Below, in pieces: positions 1 through 7,409 of a DNA stretch of 12,386 nucleotides. Below the pieces are notes generated by a model. The model saw only the letters and a program-made list of their open reading frames with translations, did no database searches and was not told the origin of the DNA. Positions within the stretch are counted from its first letter, which is position 1. The number at the start of each line of letters is the position of its first letter. The translations under genes were made by a program, and so were the position numbers. Origin of the DNA: Rickettsia typhi (GTDB taxonomy: Bacteria > Pseudomonadota > Alphaproteobacteria > Rickettsiales > UBA1997); NCBI GenBank assembly GCA_945906835.1, contig CAMDRL010000025.1, positions 1 through 12,386 of the forward strand, given 5' to 3'.

Positions 1-1
1 T

Positions 2-1372
2 CAAGAGGCATCTCTTCAATATGACCCTAAAAAAGTAGCTGTAACAAAACCATTATCAGGACAAAAAAAATCATTAACCATAGATGAAATAAAAAATTAT
101 TTAAAAACCAAAGGAGATTTAATTGGTGGCTCTATGGTTCCACAAATCAAGGGTAGTAGTAGTATATTATTTGATGAAGAAAGCCCTAAAACAGTTGATA
201 TGTTGGGCAGTGGTTTGATTGTTGTAAAGTATGATAGTAAAGAGGAATTTGATGGCGATGTTGCAAAAGCAAGAAATCAAGCGATTAATAGTGATGAGAG
301 GATTGGTTTAAATGATGAAAAATTTAAAACTTTGGTTTCTGTTGTTGAAATTACTGCTCACAATCAAGATTCTTCATATAAAATAGTTAGTAGTGATGGC
401 AATGGAGTTAGGGTTAATAATATTGATAAAGACAGCTATGAAAAATTAATTAATCATTATGTTGGCGGTGATGATGCTAAAAATGCGGAAAACAGAGAAA
501 ATTTGGTAAAAAAAATTGTTCATGAAGTTTTACCAGTTAGAACTTCGATGAGTAAAGAAATGAAGAAGTTTTTATTAAGACAATGTGAGAATGATTATTT
601 ATTTGGTATTATTCCAGTGCCAGGAAGAATTGGCGGTAGAAAAGATAGATTAAAGGCTGCAATGAAAAGCGCAAATTTCTCATTTTCTAAAGAAAATGGA
701 GTGGTAGTTGAGCATGACAATCTTTTTCCAAACAGAGTAACAGTTACTGTAAATGGTGAATCAAACCAAGATACATTCATACCTCTTGCTCATGGGTGTG
801 CGGTTAAGGTGAATAAAGACGGAAAAATTATTCCAGATACTTTGTTTAAACTTGGAGAACATGGCTCTGTAAAAGAAATAGATATTAAAGGTGGCATTTT
901 CCGCCTTCCTTTATCTATGAGTGGAAATTTGGTAAATGCCTTAAAACCAGATCAAGCCAGAAAGAAGGCAAAAGATGTTATGGAAAAATACAAAAAATTA
1001 GAACTTATTGTTTGTAAAGATGGAGAAAAAGATAAAACAAACCTAGGCATGTCTTTCATGGTTTTGGGTAAAACTCATGGTTTAAGATTAACTGATGGAG
1101 AAAAAATTGCCACTACGGTTTCTGCTGGTCTTTTAACTGTTGGTCTTGGTTTTGCAACCGGTGGCGCTGCAGCTGTGGCTGCTGGTGCTGTTGTTGGTGT
1201 TGGTGTTGCTGGCTCAATGACCGCTGTTGCTGGCGCATCAACAATTAAAGGGGCTGTAAATATTATTGAAGACGAAAGTGTTGGTCGCACAATTGGTAGT
1301 TTGACTCCAACTGGAGGAGCGCAAAAAGCCAAAAGTGAGAGTTTTCAAAATTTAACCAGCAATCAGAGATAG
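2..1372 (+). CDS. Large protein of unknown function with C-terminal Gly/Ala-rich membrane segment (5' partial)
   Basis: The frame is open from base 2 to the TAG at 1370-1372 (about 456 visible residues), so the start lies upstream of the window. The first in-frame ATG is at 134, but the 44 codons before it read as normal protein. A GGAG at 113-116 lies 17 bases before that ATG, too far for a normal ribosome site. Numbered from that ATG, residues 1-135 are mixed charged/polar. Residues about 138-300 form an alpha/beta-looking region homologous to the next gene. Residues 311-325 carry GKTHG..LT.GEKIA, and 328-370 are rich in Gly, Ala and Val, like a glycine-zipper membrane hairpin. The tail is polar and ends in Arg. 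No enzymatic motif is visible. A secreted or membrane-inserting protein is possible, but this is inference. The coding status is secure and the function unknown. Confidence 0.85.
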   Translation, partial: QEASLQYDPKKVAVTKPLSGQKKSLTIDEIKNYLKTKGDLIGGSMVPQIKGSSSILFDEESPKTVDMLGSGLIVVKYDSKEEFDGDVAKARNQAINSDERIGLNDEKFKTLVSVVEITAHNQDSSYKIVSSDGNGVRVNNIDKDSYEKLINHYVGGDDAKNAENRENLVKKIVHEVLPVRTSMSKEMKKFLLRQCENDYLFGIIPVPGRIGGRKDRLKAAMKSANFSFSKENGVVVEHDNLFPNRVTVTVNGESNQDTFIPLAHGCAVKVNKDGKIIPDTLFKLGEHGSVKEIDIKGGIFRLPLSMSGNLVNALKPDQARKKAKDVMEKYKKLELIVCKDGEKDKTNLGMSFMVLGKTHGLRLTDGEKIATTVSAGLLTVGLGFATGGAAAVAAGAVVGVGVAGSMTAVAGASTIKGAVNIIEDESVGRTIGSLTPTGGAQKAKSESFQNLTSNQR

Positions 1373-1391
1373 GTAACTTGATATTGCCTAT
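1369..1391 (+). terminator. Weak stem-loop overlapping the stop codon of the first gene
   Basis: ATAGGTAA (1369-1376) can pair with TTGCCTAT (1384-1391), with one G-U pair and a 7-base loop. Only a short, broken T-run follows, so this is at best a weak terminator. It is the only hairpin I see between the two unknown genes. Confidence 0.2.
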
Positions 1392-1497
1392 TTCTGGCTT
1401 CGAATTTTTGGTAAAAATTTGCTCTAATAATGACGCTTTATCACTTGATACAGCTTACATTGTCTGTTACAATTTTTTCTCAAAACTTCTTCGCCAT

Positions 1498-1532
1498 AAA
1501 TAATTGGCTAACAGTGTCTAATATGCTATAGT
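1498..1532 (+). promoter_or_regulatory. Candidate promoter of the second unknown gene, with shared upstream motif
   Basis: TTGGCT (1504-1509) and TATAGT (1527-1532) are separated by exactly 17 bases, a good sigma70-like arrangement. Transcription would begin near 1539, leaving a leader of about 50 bases before the ATG at 1590. The -35 lies inside a 24-base stretch (1498-1521, core GCTAACAGT) that matches 3795-3818 upstream of the TPR gene at 22 of 24 positions. The rest of the 1373-1589 gap shows nothing else clear. Confidence 0.5.
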
Positions 1533-1589
1533 AAAAAATTAAGTACAATTAAATCATTTATAATTTTATAAATTAAAGTAAGCTAATTC

Positions 1590-3488
1590 ATGCCTGTTAA
1601 TATCTTTAAAAATAATGATCTTGAATTACACGACCCAATAGTGGAAGAAAAAAAATGGCCTTGGACTAATAAATGGCTTGACTATCAACGCAATAAACTC
1701 AGTCTTACTGAAGAGCAATGTAAAGAAATAGGAAAGAAAGCTAACGAAAAGTTTGCTGAAATGGTTCGTGAAAATGTTTCATACTATTCTGACGAAACTA
1801 AAAAACGAATTCATGATGATATTGAACATATTCATTTATATGGCATCGTTGAGTCAGTTACAAAATATAATCCACAAGATATAATTAATGCTAATTTTGA
1901 ATCAGATGTTGCATCCAAGAGCTTTACTGAGAATAAAAAGTCTAACCAAGTTATGAAAAATGATGTTTTGAGTAATTCAAAAAAAACAAACGAACTAAAT
2001 CCAAAAGTGACTAAAGATGTAGATGCTGTTTCAATGTCTGCGGCAGATGTTTCTGAAACTATTAGTGAAGATGAATTAGAAGAGTTAAAAAAACGACGCA
2101 AAATGGCAGAAGAAAACTTGGCTTCAAATCAATCTTCTGGTCAAGTAAGTGAACCTAAAGTAAATATTTCTAAAAAATATAATCTTGTTGAAGAAAAATC
2201 TCCAAATCAAGCAACTTCACCTTTTGGAATTAGAGCTATTGCTAATCCTTCGGTATTAAGTGATGCTTCTGAAAGATCTGCGAATCGTAAAGGAAATTTA
2301 ACCAAACATCAAGCTAAAGAACTTCTTGGGCAGTTCAAAAATTATGGAATGTCTTTAGGTTTTTCTGGTGGCACCAGAAGTAAAGTTAGAGATTTAGCAG
2401 AAAATACCACTTTCTTATTTGATTACAAAGATAAGCTTGTTTCAAATTTAAATAATGGCGTTGTAGAACTTACTTTTAATGGCAACTGTGCAAATAGACA
2501 TTATGTTGAGCTTAAAAATGGTTGTTATGTTGGAATTGATTATAACAGCAAAACTGGGGCTGTTAAAATACTTAAAGATGTTTTGTTTCACAAAAGTGGA
2601 GATCAATTTGATCATATCGTAGATCTTAAAAAAACCGGAGGGTTTTTTGGTAAAAGTGATTTAGAAAAAGTTCTTGGCAGTAAAAGAGCCGCTGAAGATG
2701 TTAAAAAATCTTTAAAAAATTTAAAATTAATAGCTTGCTCAAATCCTAATCCAATTGATGGAATAGATCCAGAAAGTCAACCTAGAAGACGAACTGCGGC
2801 TATGGGTGATGGCAAATCTCATGGTTCTCAATTAACAACTGGTCAAAAAATTGCACTTGCGGTGGGGATTTCTGTTTTGGGAGTTGGAGCTGCATTAACT
2901 GGGGTCGGTATGTTATTTGGAGGTGCTGCTGTAGCTGTTGCTGGTGGCGTTGCTATATCAACTATATCTAACGCAGGTGTTGCAGCAGCTTCTGGGGTTG
3001 TAGCGGCAGCGAATATTGTTGCTGCTAATACTGCGCTTGCAGCAAGTCAAGGTGCTTCTGGAACTTTGCATTTAGTAAACCATATTGGACAATCTAATGC
3101 TATATTGCCACCACATGACATTGCCTCTGTGGCTAATAATTCATTTGACAAGGTTGCTAGTGTATTTACCAATTTAGGTAATGATATTGCTTCTGGAACC
3201 AAGAATGTTGGAGAAAAAATTGCTTCTGGAACTGCCAATTTAGGCAATGATATTGCTTCTGGAGCTACCAATTTAGGTAATAATATTGCTAATCAATTTG
3301 GCAATACTTCTGGTCAAGGTTCTTCTATTGGATTATCTTCATCTGCCACGGTTGCTTCGGTAGCTAAAGATGTGGTAAATAATCCTTTAACGGTACCGGT
3401 TTCTATTGCTGCTGGTGTTGGACTTACTGGTGGAGTTGCGGCGGTTGCAGCTTCCAGTCGTCAGACAAATAAAGGCTCTCTTAAGTAA
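1590..3488 (+). CDS. Large protein of unknown function, paralogue of the preceding gene, with 11-residue tandem repeats
   Basis: This is a 632-residue protein of unrecognised family. Residues 1-100 are charged, with a Trp-rich patch (KKWPWTNKW, 22-30). Residues 100-230 are low-complexity polar with a short helical/coiled stretch around 158-178. Residues about 237-385 align with the preceding gene's module, and 407-422 carry GKSHG..LT.GQKIA. A Gly/Ala/Val-rich hydrophobic stretch follows (420-456), then an Ala-rich segment (463-487). Four 11-residue repeats occupy 527-570, and a last hydrophobic Gly/Ala segment spans about 600-622. The C-terminus is basic (SRQTNKGSLK). No N-terminal signal peptide is visible. 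The ATG at 1590 follows a good promoter and has only a weak purine stretch (AAAGTAAG) upstream. Glycine-zipper segments and a soluble, charged N-terminus are seen in some bacterial effectors and membrane-inserting toxins, but that role is inference only. A strong hairpin follows the gene. Confidence 0.88.
   Translation: MPVNIFKNNDLELHDPIVEEKKWPWTNKWLDYQRNKLSLTEEQCKEIGKKANEKFAEMVRENVSYYSDETKKRIHDDIEHIHLYGIVESVTKYNPQDIINANFESDVASKSFTENKKSNQVMKNDVLSNSKKTNELNPKVTKDVDAVSMSAADVSETISEDELEELKKRRKMAEENLASNQSSGQVSEPKVNISKKYNLVEEKSPNQATSPFGIRAIANPSVLSDASERSANRKGNLTKHQAKELLGQFKNYGMSLGFSGGTRSKVRDLAENTTFLFDYKDKLVSNLNNGVVELTFNGNCANRHYVELKNGCYVGIDYNSKTGAVKILKDVLFHKSGDQFDHIVDLKKTGGFFGKSDLEKVLGSKRAAEDVKKSLKNLKLIACSNPNPIDGIDPESQPRRRTAAMGDGKSHGSQLTTGQKIALAVGISVLGVGAALTGVGMLFGGAAVAVAGGVAISTISNAGVAAASGVVAAANIVAANTALAASQGASGTLHLVNHIGQSNAILPPHDIASVANNSFDKVASVFTNLGNDIASGTKNVGEKIASGTANLGNDIASGATNLGNNIANQFGNTSGQGSSIGLSSSATVASVAKDVVNNPLTVPVSIAAGVGLTGGVAAVAASSRQTNKGSLK
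3168..3299 (+). repeat. Four tandem 33-bp repeats encoding an 11-residue unit
   Basis: These are in-frame repeats inside the second unknown gene (residues 527-570). The units are TNLGNDIASGT, KNVGEKIASGT, ANLGNDIASGA and a degenerate TNLGNNIANQF. An 11-residue period suits an amphipathic helix of three turns, as in apolipoprotein- or LEA-like membrane-surface helices. The units differ at the DNA level but remain clearly alike, so the array may be able to change copy number. Confidence 0.85.
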
Positions 3489-3520
3489 AAAGTTAATTAA
3501 AGATGAAATCAATGTAAGTT

Positions 3521-3562
3521 ATAAAAGGCATATTCATTTATTTGAATATGCCTTTTATTTTT
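3521..3562 (+). terminator. Strong Rho-independent terminator after the second unknown gene
   Basis: ATAAAAGGCATATTCA (3521-3536) is perfectly complementary to 3543-3558, with a 6-base loop (TTTATT) and a T-run through 3562. It begins 33 bases after the stop codon at 3486-3488. Because the stem is flanked by A's on the left and T's on the right, it could work in either direction. Confidence 0.85.
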
Positions 3563-3658
3563 AATGATACCAAAAAGACACAAAGGTTAAATTTTTACTT
3601 GATCTTGACTTTAACAAGATTCAAAGTTCACTTTAGAAAATGAACAAAAAGATAAGGC

Positions 3659-3812
3659 ACTGTTAGCTAATTATTTTTAGCACAGATTTTAAAATGTTTT
3701 TAGCGTTTTTTTGACAAAATCATGATAAATATCTGGATATATTTTGAATAATTTTGTCAAAAAATAAGCAAAAACAGAGCTAAATATGGGATGAAAATAA
3801 TTAGCTAACAGT
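3659..3812. repeat. 154-bp imperfect inverted repeat with perfect 19-bp termini (MITE-like)
   Basis: The outer arms, 3659-3677 and 3794-3812, are perfect 19-bp complements beginning ACTGTTAGC. Inner arms 3707-3720 and 3751-3764 (TTTTTTGACAAAAT and its complement) are also perfect over 14 bp. TGTTTTT (3695-3701) pairs with 3770-3776, and the centre near 3731-3740 is itself almost palindromic. No reading frame lies inside. The structure fits a non-autonomous transposable element or a large regulatory hairpin. No clear target-site duplication is visible. The remaining gap (3563-3658) holds only two weak 5-6 bp hairpins. Confidence 0.7.
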
Positions 3813-3830
3813 TTCTAAGTAAAATATAAG
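3795..3830 (+). promoter_or_regulatory. Candidate promoter of the TPR-pilT-permease cluster
   Basis: TTAGCT (3801-3806) and TATAAG (3825-3830) are separated by 18 bases. The -35 lies in the right arm of the inverted repeat and within the motif shared with 1498-1521. The expected start of transcription falls at about 3837-3838, on or next to the ATG at 3838, which would make the message almost leaderless. That spacing makes the call tentative. Confidence 0.35.
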
Positions 3831-3837
3831 TTAAAAT

Positions 3838-4740
3838 ATGTTAAAAACTATTAGATATTCGTGGGCTAATTTATTGATTCACTCTTCAAAAAAAGCTGTT
3901 TTTTTAGCTGTATTTTTGATCTTTTCTGAAGGTTTTGTGCAAAATTCATTGGCACAAAATCCTGAATTAAATGAAAGTATTGTTAAAGAGATAGAAAGCA
4001 CTTTGCTTTTTGATGAAAAGAGCAATGAAGAGTTGAAGTTTTATAAGAAGAAAAGTGGTGATAAAAAAAGTGATATTGTTATTAACAGAGGAGGTTCTCC
4101 CACAAAAGCTTCTGGCGCTGAAATAAAAATTGATATTACTGATCAAAAAGTTGGAAATTTTAACATCAGAGAAAAAGAAAAATTTGCTTACAATACAAGT
4201 TTGATTGAGCAATATGAAGTGGCTATCAAGCTATATAAAGATGTTTTGGTTTCTGAACCAAATAATGCTTATGCTAAATTTTCTTTAGCAGTTCTTTATC
4301 AAAAAATTGGTCAACTTGCTCAAGCAAAAACTCTTTATCAGGAGCTTTTGAAAAATGATCCAGCTAATAAAGAAGATATTGTTGGAAATTTATTGGCAAT
4401 CTTAATTGAAGAATCTCCCAAAGATGCTATTTATTTACTTTCCCGTCTTGCAACACAAAATCCAGAATCATCTTATATACTTGCTCAATCTGCGCTGGCT
4501 TATGATAAGGTTGAAAATTATGAACAAGCTTTGAATATGCTGAAGAGAGCTATTACTTATCAGCCTGAGCGCGTAGATTATAAATATAATTTGGCGGTAA
4601 TTTATGATAAGATGGGAAATTATGCAAAGGCTATAGAGTCTTATTCTGAAGTTATTAAAACTTATGACAATAATAATCATCAATTAACTTCTATTGACCA
4701 AATAAAAAAGAGAATAGAGTCAATAAAATCAATCCTATAG
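3838..4740 (+). CDS. Exported tetratricopeptide-repeat protein
   Basis: This 300-residue protein has a basic N-terminus (HSSKKA, 15-20), a hydrophobic core (21-30) and a likely signal-peptidase site after SLA (37-39). No lipobox cysteine is seen, so the mature protein is probably periplasmic. Residues 40-115 are polar. From about 116 to 278 there are TPR units, with those at 143-176 and 245-278 the clearest (FSLAVLYQKIGQLAQAK; YNLAVIYDKMGNYAKAI). TPRs mediate protein-protein contacts. The gene ends 7 bases before pilT, so the two are probably co-transcribed. A role in assembling or anchoring type IV pili, analogous to PilF/PilW, is plausible by position, but those proteins are lipoproteins and this one is not. 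The first ATG is used. There is no ribosome site, and the start could instead be an in-frame TTG at codon 13. Confidence 0.85.
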   Translation: MLKTIRYSWANLLIHSSKKAVFLAVFLIFSEGFVQNSLAQNPELNESIVKEIESTLLFDEKSNEELKFYKKKSGDKKSDIVINRGGSPTKASGAEIKIDITDQKVGNFNIREKEKFAYNTSLIEQYEVAIKLYKDVLVSEPNNAYAKFSLAVLYQKIGQLAQAKTLYQELLKNDPANKEDIVGNLLAILIEESPKDAIYLLSRLATQNPESSYILAQSALAYDKVENYEQALNMLKRAITYQPERVDYKYNLAVIYDKMGNYAKAIESYSEVIKTYDNNNHQLTSIDQIKKRIESIKSIL

Positions 4741-4747
4741 AGCCAAA

Positions 4748-5782
4748 ATGAATTCAATAGTTGAAATTTTACGCAATTCAAAAACTTTGTCTTGCTCAGA
4801 TGTCCATGTTTCTTCAGGAAATTGCCCAATGTATCGTTTAGACGGTGAAATGATTAAGGTTGAAGGATTTAAGCCTCTTACGCCTGAAGATATTTCTGGA
4901 ATATTGGAATCAATTATGACTCCAGCTCAAAGCTCTATTTACAAAGAAAGAATGGAGTTAGATTTTTCAATACAAATTGACCATAACTTAAGGTTTCGAG
5001 TTAATGCTTTTAAAACCATTAATGGTCCAGCGGCAGCTTTTCGTGAAATTCCAATTGAGATTAAAACTTTAACCGCCATCAACGCTCCAGAAGTAATTCG
5101 TAGATTATCTTATTCAAAAAAAGGCTTGATTTTAGTTGTTGGCCCTACTGGAAGTGGTAAATCAACCACTCTTGCTGCTTTGATTGATCAAATTAATGTT
5201 TCGCATCCTCATCATATTATCACCATTGAAGATCCTGTTGAGTTCATCCATAAAAATAAAAGATCTTTGATTAACCAAAGAGAAGTTGGTGGAAGCACTG
5301 CATCATTTGCCAATGCTTTAAAAAGTGCCTTGCGTGAAGATCCAGATGTAATTTTGGTGGGTGAGTTGAGAGATATTGAAACAATTCATTTAGCTTTAAC
5401 TGCTGCAGAAACTGGTCACTTGGTTTTGGCAACCGTTCATACAAGTTCAGCTGCACAAACTATTAACAGAATCATTGATGTATTTCCAACTGAAGATAAG
5501 CCTGTTATTCGTACTATGCTTTCAACTTCTATTCGCGCTGTGATATCTCAAAGATTGTTGAAGAAAGAAGGGAGTGGGAGATGTGCGGCTTATGAAATTA
5601 TGATCGCAAATGGTTCTATTAGAAACTTAATTAGAGAAGATAAAATTCCTCAAATAAATTCTATTATTGAACTTAGTAAGCAAGTTGGAATGTTGACCAT
5701 GAAAGATTCGATTATTGATCTATTGAAAAAAGGTTTAATTTCTAAAGAAACCCATGATGAGGCTTTGGTGGCATTCGAATAA
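4748..5782 (+). CDS. pilT: Type IV pilus retraction ATPase PilT
   Basis: PilT is a hexameric cytoplasmic AAA-like ATPase that powers pilus disassembly, and so twitching motility and DNA uptake. The 344-residue length is typical. Motifs in order are Walker A GPTGSGKST (132-140), the Asp box ITIEDPVEF (158-166), Walker B within ALREDPDVILVGELRD (194-209) and the His box GHLVLATVHT (223-232). Near the C-terminus SIRNLIREDKI (290-300) matches the AIRNLIRE motif that marks PilT and distinguishes it from the assembly ATPase PilB. The N-terminal PAS-like domain (SDVHVSSG, 18-25) is also present, and all key residues look intact. The gene follows the TPR gene after 7 bases and precedes the permease by 28. 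No pilin, PilB, PilC or secretin gene is nearby, so the rest of the machine must be encoded elsewhere. PilU is a less likely alternative. Confidence 0.95.
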   Translation: MNSIVEILRNSKTLSCSDVHVSSGNCPMYRLDGEMIKVEGFKPLTPEDISGILESIMTPAQSSIYKERMELDFSIQIDHNLRFRVNAFKTINGPAAAFREIPIEIKTLTAINAPEVIRRLSYSKKGLILVVGPTGSGKSTTLAALIDQINVSHPHHIITIEDPVEFIHKNKRSLINQREVGGSTASFANALKSALREDPDVILVGELRDIETIHLALTAAETGHLVLATVHTSSAAQTINRIIDVFPTEDKPVIRTMLSTSIRAVISQRLLKKEGSGRCAAYEIMIANGSIRNLIREDKIPQINSIIELSKQVGMLTMKDSIIDLLKKGLISKETHDEALVAFE

Positions 5783-5810
5783 AATCTTCTTCTATATCTC
5801 ATAATTATTA

Positions 5811-7217
5811 ATGCATAAAATTATCCAAATGAAATCCATATTTAGAACCAAAAGCATCGAGAGTATAATTGCTGGTGCAAAGAAAAAATCTCTTAAAAAA
5901 ACTCTAGGAGCTTTTGATTTGGTTTTGCTTGGAGTTGGTTGTACAATAGGAACTGGAATTTTTGTTTTAACCGGAATTGCCGCCGCTGAACATGCTGGTC
6001 CAGCTATTTCAATCTCTTATTTTTTGGCTGGCTTGGCTTGTATGTTTGCTGGTTTGGCTTATGCTGAACTTGCTGCTATGGTTCCAGTTGCGGGAAGTTC
6101 TTATACTTATTCTTATGCGGTTTTGGGTGAATTTGTGGCTTGGTTAGTGGCTTGGGGATTGATTTTGGAATATACGGTTGGCGCTTCAACTGTGGCGGCT
6201 GGGTGGTCTGGTTATTTTGTGGGAATTTTAAAATCTGGTGGAATTGAATTGCCGCAATATTTGACTTCAGTTCCTGCCAATGGTGGATTGATAAATCTTC
6301 CTGCGGTGCTTATTGCATTATTTGTTGGTTCTTTATTGATGCGCGGCATGAAAGAAAGTGTGATAATTAATCGTATTTTAGTTGGTGTAAAATTATTGGT
6401 AATATTTGCTTTTATTATCATTGCTGCTCCTCATATTAAAATGGAAAATTATGCTGACTTTATGCCTTTTGGTTGGCATGGTGTTGCTGTTGGTGCCGCT
6501 ACTATTTTCTTTGCTTATGTTGGTTTTGATGCGGTGGCAACTGCTGCTGAAGAATCTAAAAACCCTAATCGTGATTTGCCAATTGGCATTATTGGATCTT
6601 TAACAATATGCACCATTCTTTACATAGCGGTTGCTTTGGCTTTGACAGGAATTGTTCATTATACTGATCTTAATAATGCAGAACCAATGGCTCATGCTTT
6701 AAGAGTTAACGGCAGCAATCTTGGATCAGCTTTAATTGGTACTGGGGCTATTGCTGGTATGGTTGCAGTTCTTTTGGTTTTGATGTATGGTCAATCAAGA
6801 ATTTTCTTTGTGATGTCAAGAGATGGATTGATTCCCGCTGTATTTAGTAAGCTTCATAAAAAGTTTCAAACTCCACATATTAGCTGTATGATTGTAACAG
6901 TTGCGGTTGCTTTGACTTCTGGCTTCACACCTATTCAAACTATGGGGCATATGACCAGTCTTGGTACTTTATTTGCTTTTATGGTTGTGGCGGTGGCAGT
7001 TCTTGTATTGCGCGTTAAGAAGCCAAATCTTGAAAGACCATTTAGATGTCCTTGGGTTTTTGTGGTTGCTCCAGTGGCGATTGTGAGCTGTGGATATTTA
7101 ATATTTACTCTTTTCAGCAGTACTGGAAAGGCGTTTATGATTTGGATTGCGATTAGTACTATTGTTTATTTTACTTATTCTTATCACAAGAGTCCGATGA
7201 ATGTGAAGGGGAAGTAG
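5811..7217 (+). CDS. APC-superfamily amino acid permease (CAT-like)
   Basis: This is an inner-membrane amino acid transporter of the amino acid-polyamine-organocation superfamily, 468 residues long and about 12 helices. The broken first helix carries GCTIGTGIFVLTG (43-55), which binds the substrate backbone in this superfamily. Other family marks are AELAAMVPVAGSSYTYSY (85-102) and the helix 6-7 segment YVGFDAVATAAEE with SKNPNRDLP (236-257). SRIFFVMSRDGLIP lies in the second half. These features resemble the CAT subgroup (cationic amino acid transporters, YfnA, GkApcT), but the substrate cannot be read from sequence. The start is ambiguous between the ATG at 5811 and one at 5829 (Met7), since neither has a good ribosome site. 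Uptake of host or environmental amino acids would fit a reduced organism. It lies 28 bases after pilT and may be co-transcribed. Confidence 0.92.
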   Translation: MHKIIQMKSIFRTKSIESIIAGAKKKSLKKTLGAFDLVLLGVGCTIGTGIFVLTGIAAAEHAGPAISISYFLAGLACMFAGLAYAELAAMVPVAGSSYTYSYAVLGEFVAWLVAWGLILEYTVGASTVAAGWSGYFVGILKSGGIELPQYLTSVPANGGLINLPAVLIALFVGSLLMRGMKESVIINRILVGVKLLVIFAFIIIAAPHIKMENYADFMPFGWHGVAVGAATIFFAYVGFDAVATAAEESKNPNRDLPIGIIGSLTICTILYIAVALALTGIVHYTDLNNAEPMAHALRVNGSNLGSALIGTGAIAGMVAVLLVLMYGQSRIFFVMSRDGLIPAVFSKLHKKFQTPHISCMIVTVAVALTSGFTPIQTMGHMTSLGTLFAFMVVAVAVLVLRVKKPNLERPFRCPWVFVVAPVAIVSCGYLIFTLFSSTGKAFMIWIAISTIVYFTYSYHKSPMNVKGK

Positions 7218-7272
7218 GGTTTTGAGGTTAAAGACTTAGTGCTTTCTTAATAAGGTTTTACCCAGTGCGTTA

Positions 7273-7393
7273 TTCTACCGCCCCTAACCCCTCCTTATCA
7301 AGGAGGGGAATGCTTTTATTCCCCCTCCTTAATTAAGGTAAGGGAATGCTTTTATTCCCCCTCCTTGATAAGGAGGGGTTAGGGGCGGTAGAA
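7273..7393. repeat. Interspersed palindromic repeat, copy 1 (with internal duplication)
   Basis: The element begins TTCTACCGCCCCTAACCCCT and ends with its reverse complement, giving about 36-bp inverted termini. Similarity extends a few bases outward to GCGTTA on the left and TAACGC on the right. Inside, the unit AGGGGAATGCTTTTATTCCC followed by CCCTCCTT occurs twice (about 7304-7330 and 7339-7366, the second starting AAGGGAA), so this copy is longer than copy 3. It fills the gap between the converging permease and pdxJ and ends 16 bases before the pdxJ stop. Its GC-rich hairpins could act as a terminator in both directions. Confidence 0.9.
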
Positions 7394-7409
7394 CTAACGC
7401 AATCTGATT

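Noticed and set aside
1075..1332. Antisense open frame of 85 codons over the first unknown gene
   Set aside because: Pro/Ala-rich translation mirrors the Gly/Ala-rich coding strand. It has no homology and is a shadow frame.
3711..3740. TTGACA with GGATAT as the main promoter for the TPR gene
   Set aside because: The -10 is poor at 18-base spacing, and the better TATATT is 21 bases away. The site also lies inside a long hairpin. Kept only as a remark.
4748..5782. PilB/GspE assembly ATPase identity
   Set aside because: The length of 344 residues, lack of the long N-terminal domain and zinc-binding cysteines, and presence of the IRNLIRE motif all indicate PilT.
6406..6603. Leu-rich 65-codon frame inside the permease
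   Set aside because: It is an alternative frame of a strongly supported membrane protein, and the Leu runs come from Val/Ile/Phe codons read out of frame.
7273..7393. CRISPR-like or rho-independent attenuator reading of the GC-rich repeat
   Set aside because: The units are palindromic, unevenly spaced and lack unique spacers, and other copies occur elsewhere in the window. It is an interspersed repeat, though it may also terminate transcription.
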